This document shows positions 1 through 7,785 of a stretch of 64,000 nt of DNA, one piece after another (position 1 is the stretch's first letter; each line of letters opens with the position of its first letter). Where the stretch lies: NCBI GenBank assembly GCA_964434865.1, contig CAYSWV010000006.1, positions 91,462 to 155,461 on the forward strand. Direction: 5' to 3'. The translations under genes and the position numbers were made by a program. This DNA is from CAYSWV01 sp964434865. GTDB taxonomy: Bacteria; Cyanobacteriota; Cyanobacteriia; Thermostichales; Thermostichaceae. The notes below the pieces were generated by a model that did no database searches, was not told where the DNA came from, and saw only the letters and a list, made by a program, of their open reading frames with translations.

Positions 1-474
1 AGAGCTTCTGATGCACTGAGCCGATGGTTGGCATTTACTGCAACGACAGGATCTACAGCAGCACTTGTGTTGTCGCTGAGACCCAGGACATCCTCACCAT
101 CAGCTAGTCAGTTACCACCACAACCCACCGTTTTAGCCCAACGGCCTCCGAGCTTATATCAAGGAAAATGGACACTCAAAGATCAGGCCGCTGATGAGGG
201 TGCTGTTGGCCAAGCAGCTGTTGTCGACTTTGGGAGTGACATTGTTGTGAGCCAACCTAGTGCGGGTGGACTTTATGTGATGCAACTGAAGCGCCAAACG
301 CAACAACAAGTCAGTGGAATCTGGTGGTTTTACAAACAAATGCCAGCTCATGGGACCTACCGCGGAGAAATTTCAGCTGATGGCTCCACCATTTCAGGAG
401 CTTGGAGAATGACGCGCTCAGCCGAAGAAGGACTTTGGATCTTGACCGCTGAACCCACAGACTCAGAATCATAG
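1..474 (+). CDS. Unknown protein, 5' end cut by window edge
   Basis: The frame is open from the first base of the window and stops at 472-474, so the true start lies outside; the first in-window start-like codon is a TTG at 28. The visible part begins with a stretch that could be the end of a membrane segment (ALSRWLAFTATTGSTAALVL), followed by a Pro/Ser/Gln-rich linker. A compact C-terminal region of about 90 residues follows, with motifs YQGKWTLKD, GIWWFYKQ and TISGAWRMT. The alternating Gly/aromatic pattern suggests a small beta-rich domain, probably outside the membrane. I do not recognise a family. No partner can be inferred: the next gene starts 268 bp away. Confidence 0.6.
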   Translation, partial: RASDALSRWLAFTATTGSTAALVLSLRPRTSSPSASQLPPQPTVLAQRPPSLYQGKWTLKDQAADEGAVGQAAVVDFGSDIVVSQPSAGGLYVMQLKRQTQQQVSGIWWFYKQMPAHGTYRGEISADGSTISGAWRMTRSAEEGLWILTAEPTDSES

Positions 475-742
475 CGACTTGATCAAGACCTCAGTGCTCC
501 CCCACAATATGACTGATTTTTGTTGAACGGTAAAAAAAATTAAATCCGCTTATTATTGTGACCCGTATTCATTCTAGATAGACAGCTTGTGGTTCAGCCT
601 CATATCTGTGCTGCCATTAGCTATCTAGCTCTATTGGCTTCTTTCAATCGTTTATTCCATTTAGAGTATCCAGTTTTGCACTGATTGGACAGTGTGACTG
701 ATTTTGCTGCGTTCATTTGAAGTCTAACTTGAGGTCAACGAT

Positions 743-3547
743 ATGCGGTTTACTAAATATCATTTGCTATCAACAGCAGTATTACTGACAGCATTGCAAG
801 CCTGTGGGGGTAGTGATGCCGTTTCGACCTTACCTCCTGTTGATGTTCCCTCGGAGGCATTACAGGTCAGTCAGTCTGGATCTTTTAGCCTAGCGCAGCC
901 AACTGAACCCGTAGCAGCGGCAGCCCAAGTCCGTTTAATGGTTGACACACCTGAAACATTACCTCCAACGATTGAGGTTCAGGGTGTACCTTTTGTATTA
1001 CTCCCGGTTCCGGTAGGTGGATCTCCTCAGGTCTTTGTCCCTAGGTTTGACGCTGCCTTGCAACCACTATCCCCGATCCGAGAAATCTTGATTGAGGGTG
1101 TCACTCAGGCTCAAGTTTCTGCAACCGTAGCCTCTCTAGAATCATCTAGCACCAACTTGATTTTTCAAGGTGATCCTACCGAGGTTACCTTTGAGGATTT
1201 TGTTCTCGTTTTAGCCTTATCCAATTTGCCCCCTAACTTAAGGACACCTGAGAATATTGCAACTCAAGCTAATACGCTCTTTGCCCAAGGTAACTTTGCT
1301 GCTGCTGATCTAGATCCGATCCCAAATGAATTCAATACTGATTTTGCAGCTGGGGGGAGCACTCCTGCACCTGATCTGACTGATGCGGCTGTGGTCTATG
1401 CTGCAACGTTCTTACCTGCTAATTTGAGAACAGCCGAAAATATTGCTTTGACTGTTAATGCTTTGTTGCCTGGCGCTAACTTAGAAGCCGCCGATATTCT
1501 AGCGATCCCTGGACAAGCGTTACCTGGTGGTCTTGCTGTGGATCCTCCTGTTGGCCCTGTGACAGCTGGCACTTTGCAGATCTCAGTGCAAGTCCCCAAC
1601 TTTGCTGCACCTAGCTTTACTGTAGGGGCTGCCGAGTATGTCCGTCTGCCTAACGAGATCTTCCCTGGGTTCACTAGCTACGTTCCTGAACCAGGTTCTG
1701 TCTTTTTAACCGTTGAGTTTAGCCAGCTGGACATTCCAGGAGCCGATCAATTCACTTGTGTGATCGTTCATACACCCGGTCAAGATCCGCTCATAGTCAC
1801 CAACCAAATTGCAACAACGGCGGCCTGTGACACCGATACTGGTCTTGTGGGGACCGAAGGCGATGATACCTTAATCGGAACGCCTGCTATTGATACTATT
1901 GATGGCTTAGGTGGTAATGACACGATTAATGGTTTAGCGGAATCTGATCAAATCACGACAGGCTCTGGTAACGATTCGGTTGTCTACGATGCCTCACAAT
2001 TAGGGTCGGCTCCCGATCAACTCTCTGACTGGGATGTTAATGCAGATGCCTTCCAGTTAGATGCTACTGACTTTAATGTGATTGGTAATCTGTCAGTGTT
2101 CAATGATGTGGCAGCTAACTTACCTGCTGGTGGTGGATTGAATGTCATTGTGCTCCAAGATACTGAAGATCCCAACAACCCAGGTAGTGCATTCAATGCT
2201 GGAGCTGCCGCTGATCTGATTGCTGCAGAAGTAAGTCAACCGGGCGCTGGATTCTTTATCTACTGGAACTCGGGGTTGATGATCAATCGCTTGGTCTATT
2301 CTGAAAACCTGGCAGATCCTGAAGCAGCTTTCACCGTTTTAGCCAACATCAATACTCTCTCAGGTCAAGATGCCATCAATGCACTACCCAGTTTTGATGC
2401 CAGTAACTTTGCCTTGATCAATGAGAACTTAGGCATTGTGGGATCTAACGGGGATGACACGCTCAACGGCACCGGGGGTAATGACAGTATTGATGCTCTA
2501 GAGGGGAATGACACGATTAATGGCCTAGCTGGTTCCGATCGGATCACATCAGGCCCAGGCAGTGACACGTTAGTCTATGATGCCTCTCAACTAGGCTCCG
2601 GCCCTGATCAATTGTCAGACTGGAGTGTCATGTCAGACCAGTTCTTGTTGAATGCTGGAGATTTTAATGTAACGGGTAGCGTATCGTTCTTCAATGATGT
2701 TGCCGCTAATCTGCCCACTGGAGGTGTTAATGTCATTGTGCTGCAAGATATCGATGATGGCACGGGTGGTGTCTTTAATGCTCGGGCTGCGGCTCGTTTA
2801 ATTGGAGCTGAAATCACTCAACTCGGAGCTGGTTTCTTCATCTACTGGAACTCTAATTTGGCAGTAAACCGGTTGGTTTTCTCAGAAGATCTGTCTAATG
2901 GTGAGGCACCGCTTACTATTCTCAATGCCATCAACACAGTGAATGGGCAAGAGGCTATTGATGTGTTACCGGTTTTTGCCGCTGGTAATTTTGCCTTTGA
3001 AAATGAAGTCGCGGCGGGGGCTGATACTGATGTTGTCATCAACGAAGTCTTATATACTTCAGATGAATCTGGAGACTTTGTTGAACTGAAAAACACTGGA
3101 TCTAGTGTCATTGATATCAGTGAGTGGTGGTTCTGTTTTGCCGTCGGTAACTACGTCCCCCTCTCCAGCTTAACCGTTACTAGTGGCAACGCCGATCTAG
3201 TCTTGGATCCTGGCGAGATCATTGTGTTTGCAGCGGGTCAAAACCTTGACGATACCGCCGCTGATCTAGGGTTGTACTCAGCTTCAGCCCCCTTTAATAC
3301 TCCTGAGAATCTAGTTGACTTTGTCAAGTGGGGATCGTCTGCTCAGGGTAACGGTCGTGCCGATGTTGCTGTAGCTGGAGGCTTTTGGACAGAAGTTGAA
3401 CCTGGCGTTTTCGACTTTGTTCCCACTGCTGCTACTGGTGAGGCCCTCATCTTTGATGGTGAAAATGGTGGCTCTAATCCTCTGGAAAGCCTCAGTAGTG
3501 ATTTCTTGAATGGACCTCCAACGCCTGGAGCTGATGCAAACCAATAA
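743..3547 (+). CDS. Large lipoprotein with duplicated RTX-like modules and lamin-tail domain
   Basis: 934 residues. The N-terminus has a lipoprotein signal (hydrophobic stretch then lipobox LQAC, Cys at about residue 21), so export and lipid anchoring are predicted. Residues about 158-250 hold two copies of a motif (NLPPNLRTPENIA and FLPANLRTAENIA). Two tandem modules of about 197 residues follow (about 369-565 and 566-762). Each opens with degenerate RTX calcium-binding nonapeptides (GGNDTINGL, GSGNDS / GTGGNDSID) and continues with VVYDASQLG / LVYDASQLG and GAGFFIYWNS. The C-terminal 170 residues resemble a lamin-tail domain (VVINEVLYTSDESGDFVELK). Function is unknown; a surface, calcium-binding adhesive or structural role is inference. 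The ECF sigma/anti-sigma pair begins 328 bp downstream on the same strand. An ATG with GAGG about 10 bp upstream supports the start. Confidence 0.85.
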   Translation: MRFTKYHLLSTAVLLTALQACGGSDAVSTLPPVDVPSEALQVSQSGSFSLAQPTEPVAAAAQVRLMVDTPETLPPTIEVQGVPFVLLPVPVGGSPQVFVPRFDAALQPLSPIREILIEGVTQAQVSATVASLESSSTNLIFQGDPTEVTFEDFVLVLALSNLPPNLRTPENIATQANTLFAQGNFAAADLDPIPNEFNTDFAAGGSTPAPDLTDAAVVYAATFLPANLRTAENIALTVNALLPGANLEAADILAIPGQALPGGLAVDPPVGPVTAGTLQISVQVPNFAAPSFTVGAAEYVRLPNEIFPGFTSYVPEPGSVFLTVEFSQLDIPGADQFTCVIVHTPGQDPLIVTNQIATTAACDTDTGLVGTEGDDTLIGTPAIDTIDGLGGNDTINGLAESDQITTGSGNDSVVYDASQLGSAPDQLSDWDVNADAFQLDATDFNVIGNLSVFNDVAANLPAGGGLNVIVLQDTEDPNNPGSAFNAGAAADLIAAEVSQPGAGFFIYWNSGLMINRLVYSENLADPEAAFTVLANINTLSGQDAINALPSFDASNFALINENLGIVGSNGDDTLNGTGGNDSIDALEGNDTINGLAGSDRITSGPGSDTLVYDASQLGSGPDQLSDWSVMSDQFLLNAGDFNVTGSVSFFNDVAANLPTGGVNVIVLQDIDDGTGGVFNARAAARLIGAEITQLGAGFFIYWNSNLAVNRLVFSEDLSNGEAPLTILNAINTVNGQEAIDVLPVFAAGNFAFENEVAAGADTDVVINEVLYTSDESGDFVELKNTGSSVIDISEWWFCFAVGNYVPLSSLTVTSGNADLVLDPGEIIVFAAGQNLDDTAADLGLYSASAPFNTPENLVDFVKWGSSAQGNGRADVAVAGGFWTEVEPGVFDFVPTAATGEALIFDGENGGSNPLESLSSDFLNGPPTPGADANQ

Positions 3548-3559
3548 ACTAGTCCCCTG

Positions 3560-3631
3560 AACACTATGTTTTGAATGACCATTTAGTGTTAAAGTACAAG
3601 GCTGGGATCTAGATCTTCAACCTGGATCCCA
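3560..3631 (+). terminator. Two hairpins after the lipoprotein gene
   Basis: Two perfect inverted repeats lie just after the stop codon: AACACTA/TAGTGTT (3560-3566 with 3584-3590) and CTGGGATC/GATCCCAG (3602-3609 with 3624-3631). Neither has a clear T-run, so they may be transcript-end stabilisers rather than classic terminators. The remaining space up to 3875 contains no convincing gene and presumably holds the promoter of the sigma factor gene. Confidence 0.35.
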
Positions 3632-3875
3632 GTTCATAATCAGCTACCGTTAATGAAATGAGAGCACACTAATGTGGATACAGTCTGTAAGTGCTATCTT
3701 CAAAAATTTGAAAAACTGGCGATCTCCGTTTAGTCCTGATATTAAGCTAAATCTCAGGCTAAAGAGGTGTGATAGAGTCAAGTGCAGGTTGCGAGAGGGT
3801 AACTGTAACTGAGATTTTGGGATCAAATTCCAATTTTTACAAGCGCCAGATTCAGCTGAAGAGTGAGCAATACTC

Positions 3876-4460
3876 ATGGAATCCCGTAGTACAAATCTGC
3901 CAGCTGTTGGGCCCAACTCTACCGATACGGAGTTGATTCAGGCCATCCAGGCAGGACAATCTGAGGCTTTAACCCTTCTATATAGACGTTACTCCAGGCT
4001 AGTGTATAGCATAGCCATGAGAATTTTAGGGAATACTCAAGAAGCAGAGGATCTAACTCAAGAGATCTTTGTGACCTTTTGGCAGAAAACCACGTTTGAC
4101 GCTAATCGAGGATCACTCAGTAGCTTTTTGGGTCTTCTGACCCGATCCCGAGCCTTTGATCGGAGACGATCTCGTGGAGCCTACTACAACCTTTTGGAGC
4201 GATATCAGCGGAGTACCCCTTCGGTATCATCAGCTATTCCTTTTGACCAAGTGTTTACTGCAGAGCGTCAAGAGGTGGTCAAGCAGGCTTTGTTAGAACT
4301 ACCCCCTGCTCAACGTCAGGTGTTAGAGATGGCTTACTATGAAGGATTGAGCCAAACTGAAATAGCACAACGGATTGAGGTTCCATTAGGAACTGTGAAA
4401 ACCCGCTCTCGACAAGGATTACTAAAATTGAGACGCCTCTTAGGACATCTCCTGGGGTGA
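3876..4460 (+). CDS. ECF-type RNA polymerase sigma factor
   Basis: 194 residues, typical of group 4 (ECF) sigma factors. Region 2 is at about residues 25-95 (LLYRRYSRLVYSIAMRIL, then EAEDLTQEIFVTFW for core binding and -10 recognition). Region 4 is at about 140-192 (LPPAQRQVLEMAYYEGLSQ, then a helix-turn-helix TEIAQRIEVPLGTVKTRSR). It would direct polymerase to a small regulon once released from an anti-sigma factor. The downstream RskA-like gene overlaps it by 4 bp, so the two are almost surely co-translated and act as a pair. The stimulus is not visible in the sequence. The nearest upstream gene, a large lipoprotein, is a plausible but unproven target. Confidence 0.9.
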   Translation: MESRSTNLPAVGPNSTDTELIQAIQAGQSEALTLLYRRYSRLVYSIAMRILGNTQEAEDLTQEIFVTFWQKTTFDANRGSLSSFLGLLTRSRAFDRRRSRGAYYNLLERYQRSTPSVSSAIPFDQVFTAERQEVVKQALLELPPAQRQVLEMAYYEGLSQTEIAQRIEVPLGTVKTRSRQGLLKLRRLLGHLLG

Positions 4461-5305
4461 AACATATGAGCGATGATTTGACACTTCGACACATTCATGA
4501 ACTCGCAGCAGGTTACGTCCTCGGTGATCTAGACGACGACGAAGCCCAAACGCTTGACCAATTGTTACAGCAGTATCCTGAGTTTCAGGTTGAAATCGAT
4601 CGGATGCAAGAAACGTTTGGTCTGCTGCCGTCTGGTCAGGCTGACTTAGATCCCCCTCCAGAGTTAGAGGCTACCATCCTGAACGCCGTTAACTTTGAAC
4701 CTCAACAGCATCCCACTCAACTCCCTAAATCTCCAGATCCGGATCCCCTACAGTCAGCTCCATCTAAACCTAGATCCCCTCAATCTAGATCCTCTAAGGC
4801 TTCAAGTCAGTCAAGCCCTAAGTGGGCAACTCGGATCTTACAGATCTCAGTCAGTCTGGCAGGCTTGCTAGCTATAGGCGCTCTGGTGTTTGATAACCAG
4901 CAACTCCGTCAACAGATAGCCTTGCAAACACCAGATGAAGATGTCGTTGAGATCTTACAGCAACCTAACACCCGGTTAGTGTCTCTCCAAGGGGCTGAAA
5001 CAGCTGAATCTCAGGCCACTGGCAGTTTGTTATTTGTGGCAGGGCAGTGGAGTGAAGTGGTTGTTACCCTCAAGGGGTTACCTATACCCCCAGATGAGCA
5101 AATGTATCACTTGTGGGCCGAATTCAGAGACGGGACTGTAATCTTATGTGGCATTCTGGAGCCTGATGACTCGGGTAACTTTGTAGCTACCTTACGTCCA
5201 AGCAGCTTGCCTAATCCTGGATCAGGGTTATCCAGTGTTTTTGCCACGCTAGAATCTTCCCCTGCTGTAAATCCCACCGGAGAACCAGTGATTTCTCAGA
5301 TCTAA
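4457..5305 (+). CDS. RskA-family (anti-sigma K) membrane anti-sigma factor
   Basis: 282 residues from a GTG that overlaps the sigma factor stop; an ATG at 4466 is an equally possible start. The N-terminal about 80 residues form the cytosolic sigma-binding part (HELAAGYVLGDLDDDEAQTL). A Pro/Ser-rich linker follows, then one membrane span at about residues 128-146 (ILQISVSLAGLLAIGALVF). The outer C-terminal domain has the RskA pattern (GSLLFVAGQWSEVVVTLKGL, MYHLWAEFRDG, GNFVATLR). No HxxxCxxC zinc motif is seen, which fits the RskA type rather than ZAS. It should hold the partner sigma factor at the membrane until a signal, probably proteolysis, releases it. Confidence 0.85.
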   Translation: MKHMSDDLTLRHIHELAAGYVLGDLDDDEAQTLDQLLQQYPEFQVEIDRMQETFGLLPSGQADLDPPPELEATILNAVNFEPQQHPTQLPKSPDPDPLQSAPSKPRSPQSRSSKASSQSSPKWATRILQISVSLAGLLAIGALVFDNQQLRQQIALQTPDEDVVEILQQPNTRLVSLQGAETAESQATGSLLFVAGQWSEVVVTLKGLPIPPDEQMYHLWAEFRDGTVILCGILEPDDSGNFVATLRPSSLPNPGSGLSSVFATLESSPAVNPTGEPVISQI

Positions 5306-5314
5306 CCTCAGGCT

Positions 5315-6109
5315 CTAAGGTTTGATGCCTTTGACTCGGAGGGTACTCTGATAGATAGCCCAGCAAGCTGGCTCCCGAGCAAACCTAGTGTATTGTTGCA
5401 AATCCTGATCGGTCACTAAACCTGTGGCTTTGTAGGCTTCCTGTAACTGCTGAGTTGACAGCTCCATCATCAAGGCCATGTCAGAACCACCAGACATAGC
5501 AGGAGCCTCGTTAACCACCTCAAGGTGTCTAAGATCAAAGGATTGCATCATCGCTGCTAACTGAGAACCGAAAGCAAAGTTGCAACCTCGCTGGCTGAAC
5601 ATAGCTTCGAGGGCAGCCTGAACACGCTGGAAAGCTTGGCAGAGATCAGTGGGGCCAGCTAAAGCTTTGGATACCGAAAAATCAGGTTCTTCCAGAACCA
5701 AGTATCCTCCAGGTTTGAGCAATTTTAAAGTTGTCTCTACAGCGGCTTGCCAATCGGCCAGATGGATTAGGACAAAGCGGGCATGAGCTAGGTCAAAAGA
5801 GTCTAGTGGGAGATTGACTGCACGAATATCAGCCTCCAGTACATCTAAGGTATCAGCCGGGAGGTCAGAGAGAAATCGGGTGTTACTATCCACAGCTACA
5901 ACTTGACCGGTTGGCTGAACCCTGGCATGCATCCACTGAGCGATAGATCCAGCCCCCGCCCCAATTTCTAGGCACCGCCACCCGGGTTCTAGAGGGATGG
6001 TTTGTAAAATGTGTTGGGTTCCAGGATCAAAAATACTCTCAAGCATCCGAAGACGCCTCAACTCTGTGTCATCGCGGGTGCCATCAAAGGTATAAGCTGG
6101 TGTTTTCAT
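5315..6109 (-). CDS. Class I SAM-dependent methyltransferase
   Basis: 264 residues from ATG at 6109 (MKTPAYTFDG). A longer in-frame reading would run through the divergent tRNA gene and is rejected. The SAM-binding motif I is CLEIGAGAGSIAQWM at about residues 43-57, followed by the acidic motif II (VVAVDSNTRFL), a motif resembling DLAHARFVLIHL, and LKPGGYLVLEEPD (motif III/IV). These define a Rossmann-fold methyltransferase of the Methyltransf_11/25 type. The substrate cannot be predicted. It converges on the anti-sigma gene with a 9-bp gap and is divergent from tRNA-Leu. Confidence 0.85.
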   Translation of the reverse strand: MKTPAYTFDGTRDDTELRRLRMLESIFDPGTQHILQTIPLEPGWRCLEIGAGAGSIAQWMHARVQPTGQVVAVDSNTRFLSDLPADTLDVLEADIRAVNLPLDSFDLAHARFVLIHLADWQAAVETTLKLLKPGGYLVLEEPDFSVSKALAGPTDLCQAFQRVQAALEAMFSQRGCNFAFGSQLAAMMQSFDLRHLEVVNEAPAMSGGSDMALMMELSTQQLQEAYKATGLVTDQDLQQYTRFAREPACWAIYQSTLRVKGIKP

Positions 6110-6178
6110 GATTGAGCAGCCATGATATTGACATCGAGCAAAGTTATTCTCTAAGCTTGTAAAGCACCAAAATTTAGA

Positions 6179-6260
6179 GGGTGAGTGGCGAAACTGGTAG
6201 ACGCACAGCACTCAAAATGCTGCGGAGCAATCCATCTCGGTTCGATTCCGAGCTCGCCCA
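6179..6260 (+). tRNA. tRNA-Leu (anticodon CAA)
   Basis: An 82-nt class II tRNA cloverleaf. The acceptor stem GGGTGAG pairs with CTCGCCC (one T-G wobble), with discriminator A at 6260. The D-loop contains CTGGTAGACG. The anticodon stem CAGCA/TGCTG encloses loop CTCAAAA, giving anticodon CAA (codon UUG). A 13-nt variable arm precedes T-arm CTCGG-TTCGATT-CCGAG. No CCA is encoded. No other tRNA was found in the window. Confidence 0.95.
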
Positions 6261-6470
6261 TCTTTAAAAATTCACTCGTTATTCTATTTTAGGTAACGGG
6301 ATTATTCAAGCTGAGATCAACCCACTGAGATAAGCTTAGATCAACTGACAAAGACTGGATCAGAAAGGTCGGAAAGCACGACTGCAGCCGATAGGGGATC
6401 CGAACCTTAGATCTTTGTACTGCCGATTAGATTGAGACTAGTCGACCCTAAGTTTCATCAGGTCAATGTA

Positions 6471-6695
6471 GTTGAGTTGAGGGTAGTTGAGTTGAGGGTA
6501 GTTGAGTTGAGGGTAGTTGAGTTGANNNNNNNNNNNNNNNNNNNNNNNNNNNNNNNNNNNNNNNNNNNNNNNNNNNNNNNNNNNNNNNNNNNNNNNNNNN
6601 NNNNNNNNNNNNNNNNNNNNNNNNNGTTGAGTTGAGGGTAGTTGAGTTGAGGGTAGTTGAGTTGAGGGTAGTTGAGTTGAGGGTAGTTGAGTTGA
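6471..6695. repeat. 15-bp tandem repeat array containing a 100-N assembly gap
   Basis: The unit GTTGAGTTGAGGGTA repeats perfectly: about 3.7 copies at 6471-6525, then 100 Ns (6526-6625), then about 4.7 copies at 6626-6695. The Ns are a placeholder, so the true copy number is unknown. The array fills the space between tRNA-Leu and dnaJ. The rest of that space (6261-6470 and 6696-6788) holds nothing I can identify except the dnaJ ribosome-binding site. One plus-strand frame and all minus-strand frames through the unit are open, because 15 is a multiple of three, but no gene-like context supports translation. Confidence 0.95.
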
Positions 6696-6788
6696 AGACT
6701 CAAGGAATCCAAGCAACTTGGTCTCTGCTATCTTAAGTCGGTTCAATGACGTGTTTGGTGTTTAAGTCTGTTTGTGAAGGGGGTCTGT

Positions 6789-7742
6789 ATGGCAGCCACT
6801 GACTTCAAAGATTACTATAAAATCCTAGGGGTTGAAAAGTCCGCCAGTGCAGATGACATCAAGCGAGCTTACCGGAAGCTAGCCCGACAGTACCATCCTG
6901 ACGTCAATCCTAATGATCCCAACGCTGAAACTCACTTTAAGGATATTAATGAAGCCTATGAAGTGCTATCTGATCCAGAGAAGCGGAAAAAGTATGATCA
7001 ATATGGTCAGTACTGGAAGCAAGGTATTTCACCCGAGGGGTTTAGTCAGTACACGAATTTCGACGATTTCATCAATGAACTCTTAGGTCGATTTGGTGGC
7101 TCAAGTGCTCGCTATTCAACTCAAACAGGCCGTCCAGGACAAGCATTTGGATTTGATAGCTTATTTGGTGAGGGGATCTTTGGAGACAGTCCGTTTAGTG
7201 GATCAGCTGCAAACGTAGAAGCCTACATCACACTGACCTTGGCTGAAGCCTTTCATGGCACCCAAAAACGCTTGGAGTTACAAGGCGAAACCTTTACCGT
7301 GCGGATTCCAGCTGGAGCCAAGCCTGAGAGCAAGATCCGAGTTAAAGGCAAAGGTAATCTCAATACCAAAACGAACCAACGAGGTGACCTTTATCTGTCA
7401 GTCAAACTAGCTGAGCATCCGTTCTTTAAGTTTGAATCTGGTGATCTAGGATGTGAGATACCGATTGCTCCGGATGAAGCGGCTTTGGGTGCTGAAATTG
7501 AGATTCCTACCCCTGAAGGATCCGTCATGCTGAAAATTCCAGCCGGTATTCAGTCAGGGCAATCTCTGCGACTTCGTGGTAAAGGGTGGCCTACACCACA
7601 GGGTAAGCGAGGCGATCAACTGGTCAAACTCAAAATTATGGTACCCAAAACCTTAACAGCTGATGAAGCTACAGCCTATCGACAATTACAGGCCTGTCGG
7701 AAGCACAATCCTCGAGCCAGTTTAAATTTTAAAGGACTTTAA
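6789..7742 (+). CDS. dnaJ: DnaJ-family co-chaperone without zinc finger (type B, CbpA-like)
   Basis: 317 residues from ATG at 6789 (MAATDFKDYY); an upstream in-frame GTG at 6774 is less likely because the purine-rich GAAGGGGG lies just before the ATG. The J-domain spans about residues 7-72 with the Hsp70-stimulating HPD in RQYHPDVNPNDP. A Gly/Phe-rich region follows (about 75-140). Then come two beta-sheet client-binding domains (FTVRIPAGAKPESKIRVKG and VMLKIPAGIQSGQSLRLRG). The CxxCxGxG zinc centre is absent. It passes unfolded clients to DnaK. clpB follows 43 bp downstream on the same strand, so the two probably form a protein-disaggregation operon. Confidence 0.93.
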   Translation: MAATDFKDYYKILGVEKSASADDIKRAYRKLARQYHPDVNPNDPNAETHFKDINEAYEVLSDPEKRKKYDQYGQYWKQGISPEGFSQYTNFDDFINELLGRFGGSSARYSTQTGRPGQAFGFDSLFGEGIFGDSPFSGSAANVEAYITLTLAEAFHGTQKRLELQGETFTVRIPAGAKPESKIRVKGKGNLNTKTNQRGDLYLSVKLAEHPFFKFESGDLGCEIPIAPDEAALGAEIEIPTPEGSVMLKIPAGIQSGQSLRLRGKGWPTPQGKRGDQLVKLKIMVPKTLTADEATAYRQLQACRKHNPRASLNFKGL

Positions 7743-7785
7743 ACCTGTTCATACTCTGCATCATCGCACGTACCTGGAGTATCCT

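Noticed and set aside
6110..6211. N-terminal extension of the methyltransferase at 5315
   Set aside because: It would be read through the divergent tRNA-Leu gene; family-like sequence begins at the ATG at 6109.
6360..6410. Segment with GGTCGGAAAGCACGACTGCAG-like text resembling part of an SRP or other small RNA
   Set aside because: The conserved SRP helix 8 loops (GGAA tetraloop with the symmetric bulge) could not be assembled, and no flanking pairing was found.
6432..6635. Plus-strand frame through the 15-bp array that would encode repeated VVELR units and could continue past the gap to a stop near 6743
   Set aside because: It starts with an unsupported TTG, has no ribosome-binding site, and is open only because the unit length is a multiple of three; all three minus frames are open for the same reason.
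6471..6695. Possible CRISPR array
   Set aside because: Units are contiguous 15-mers without spacers and no cas genes are present.
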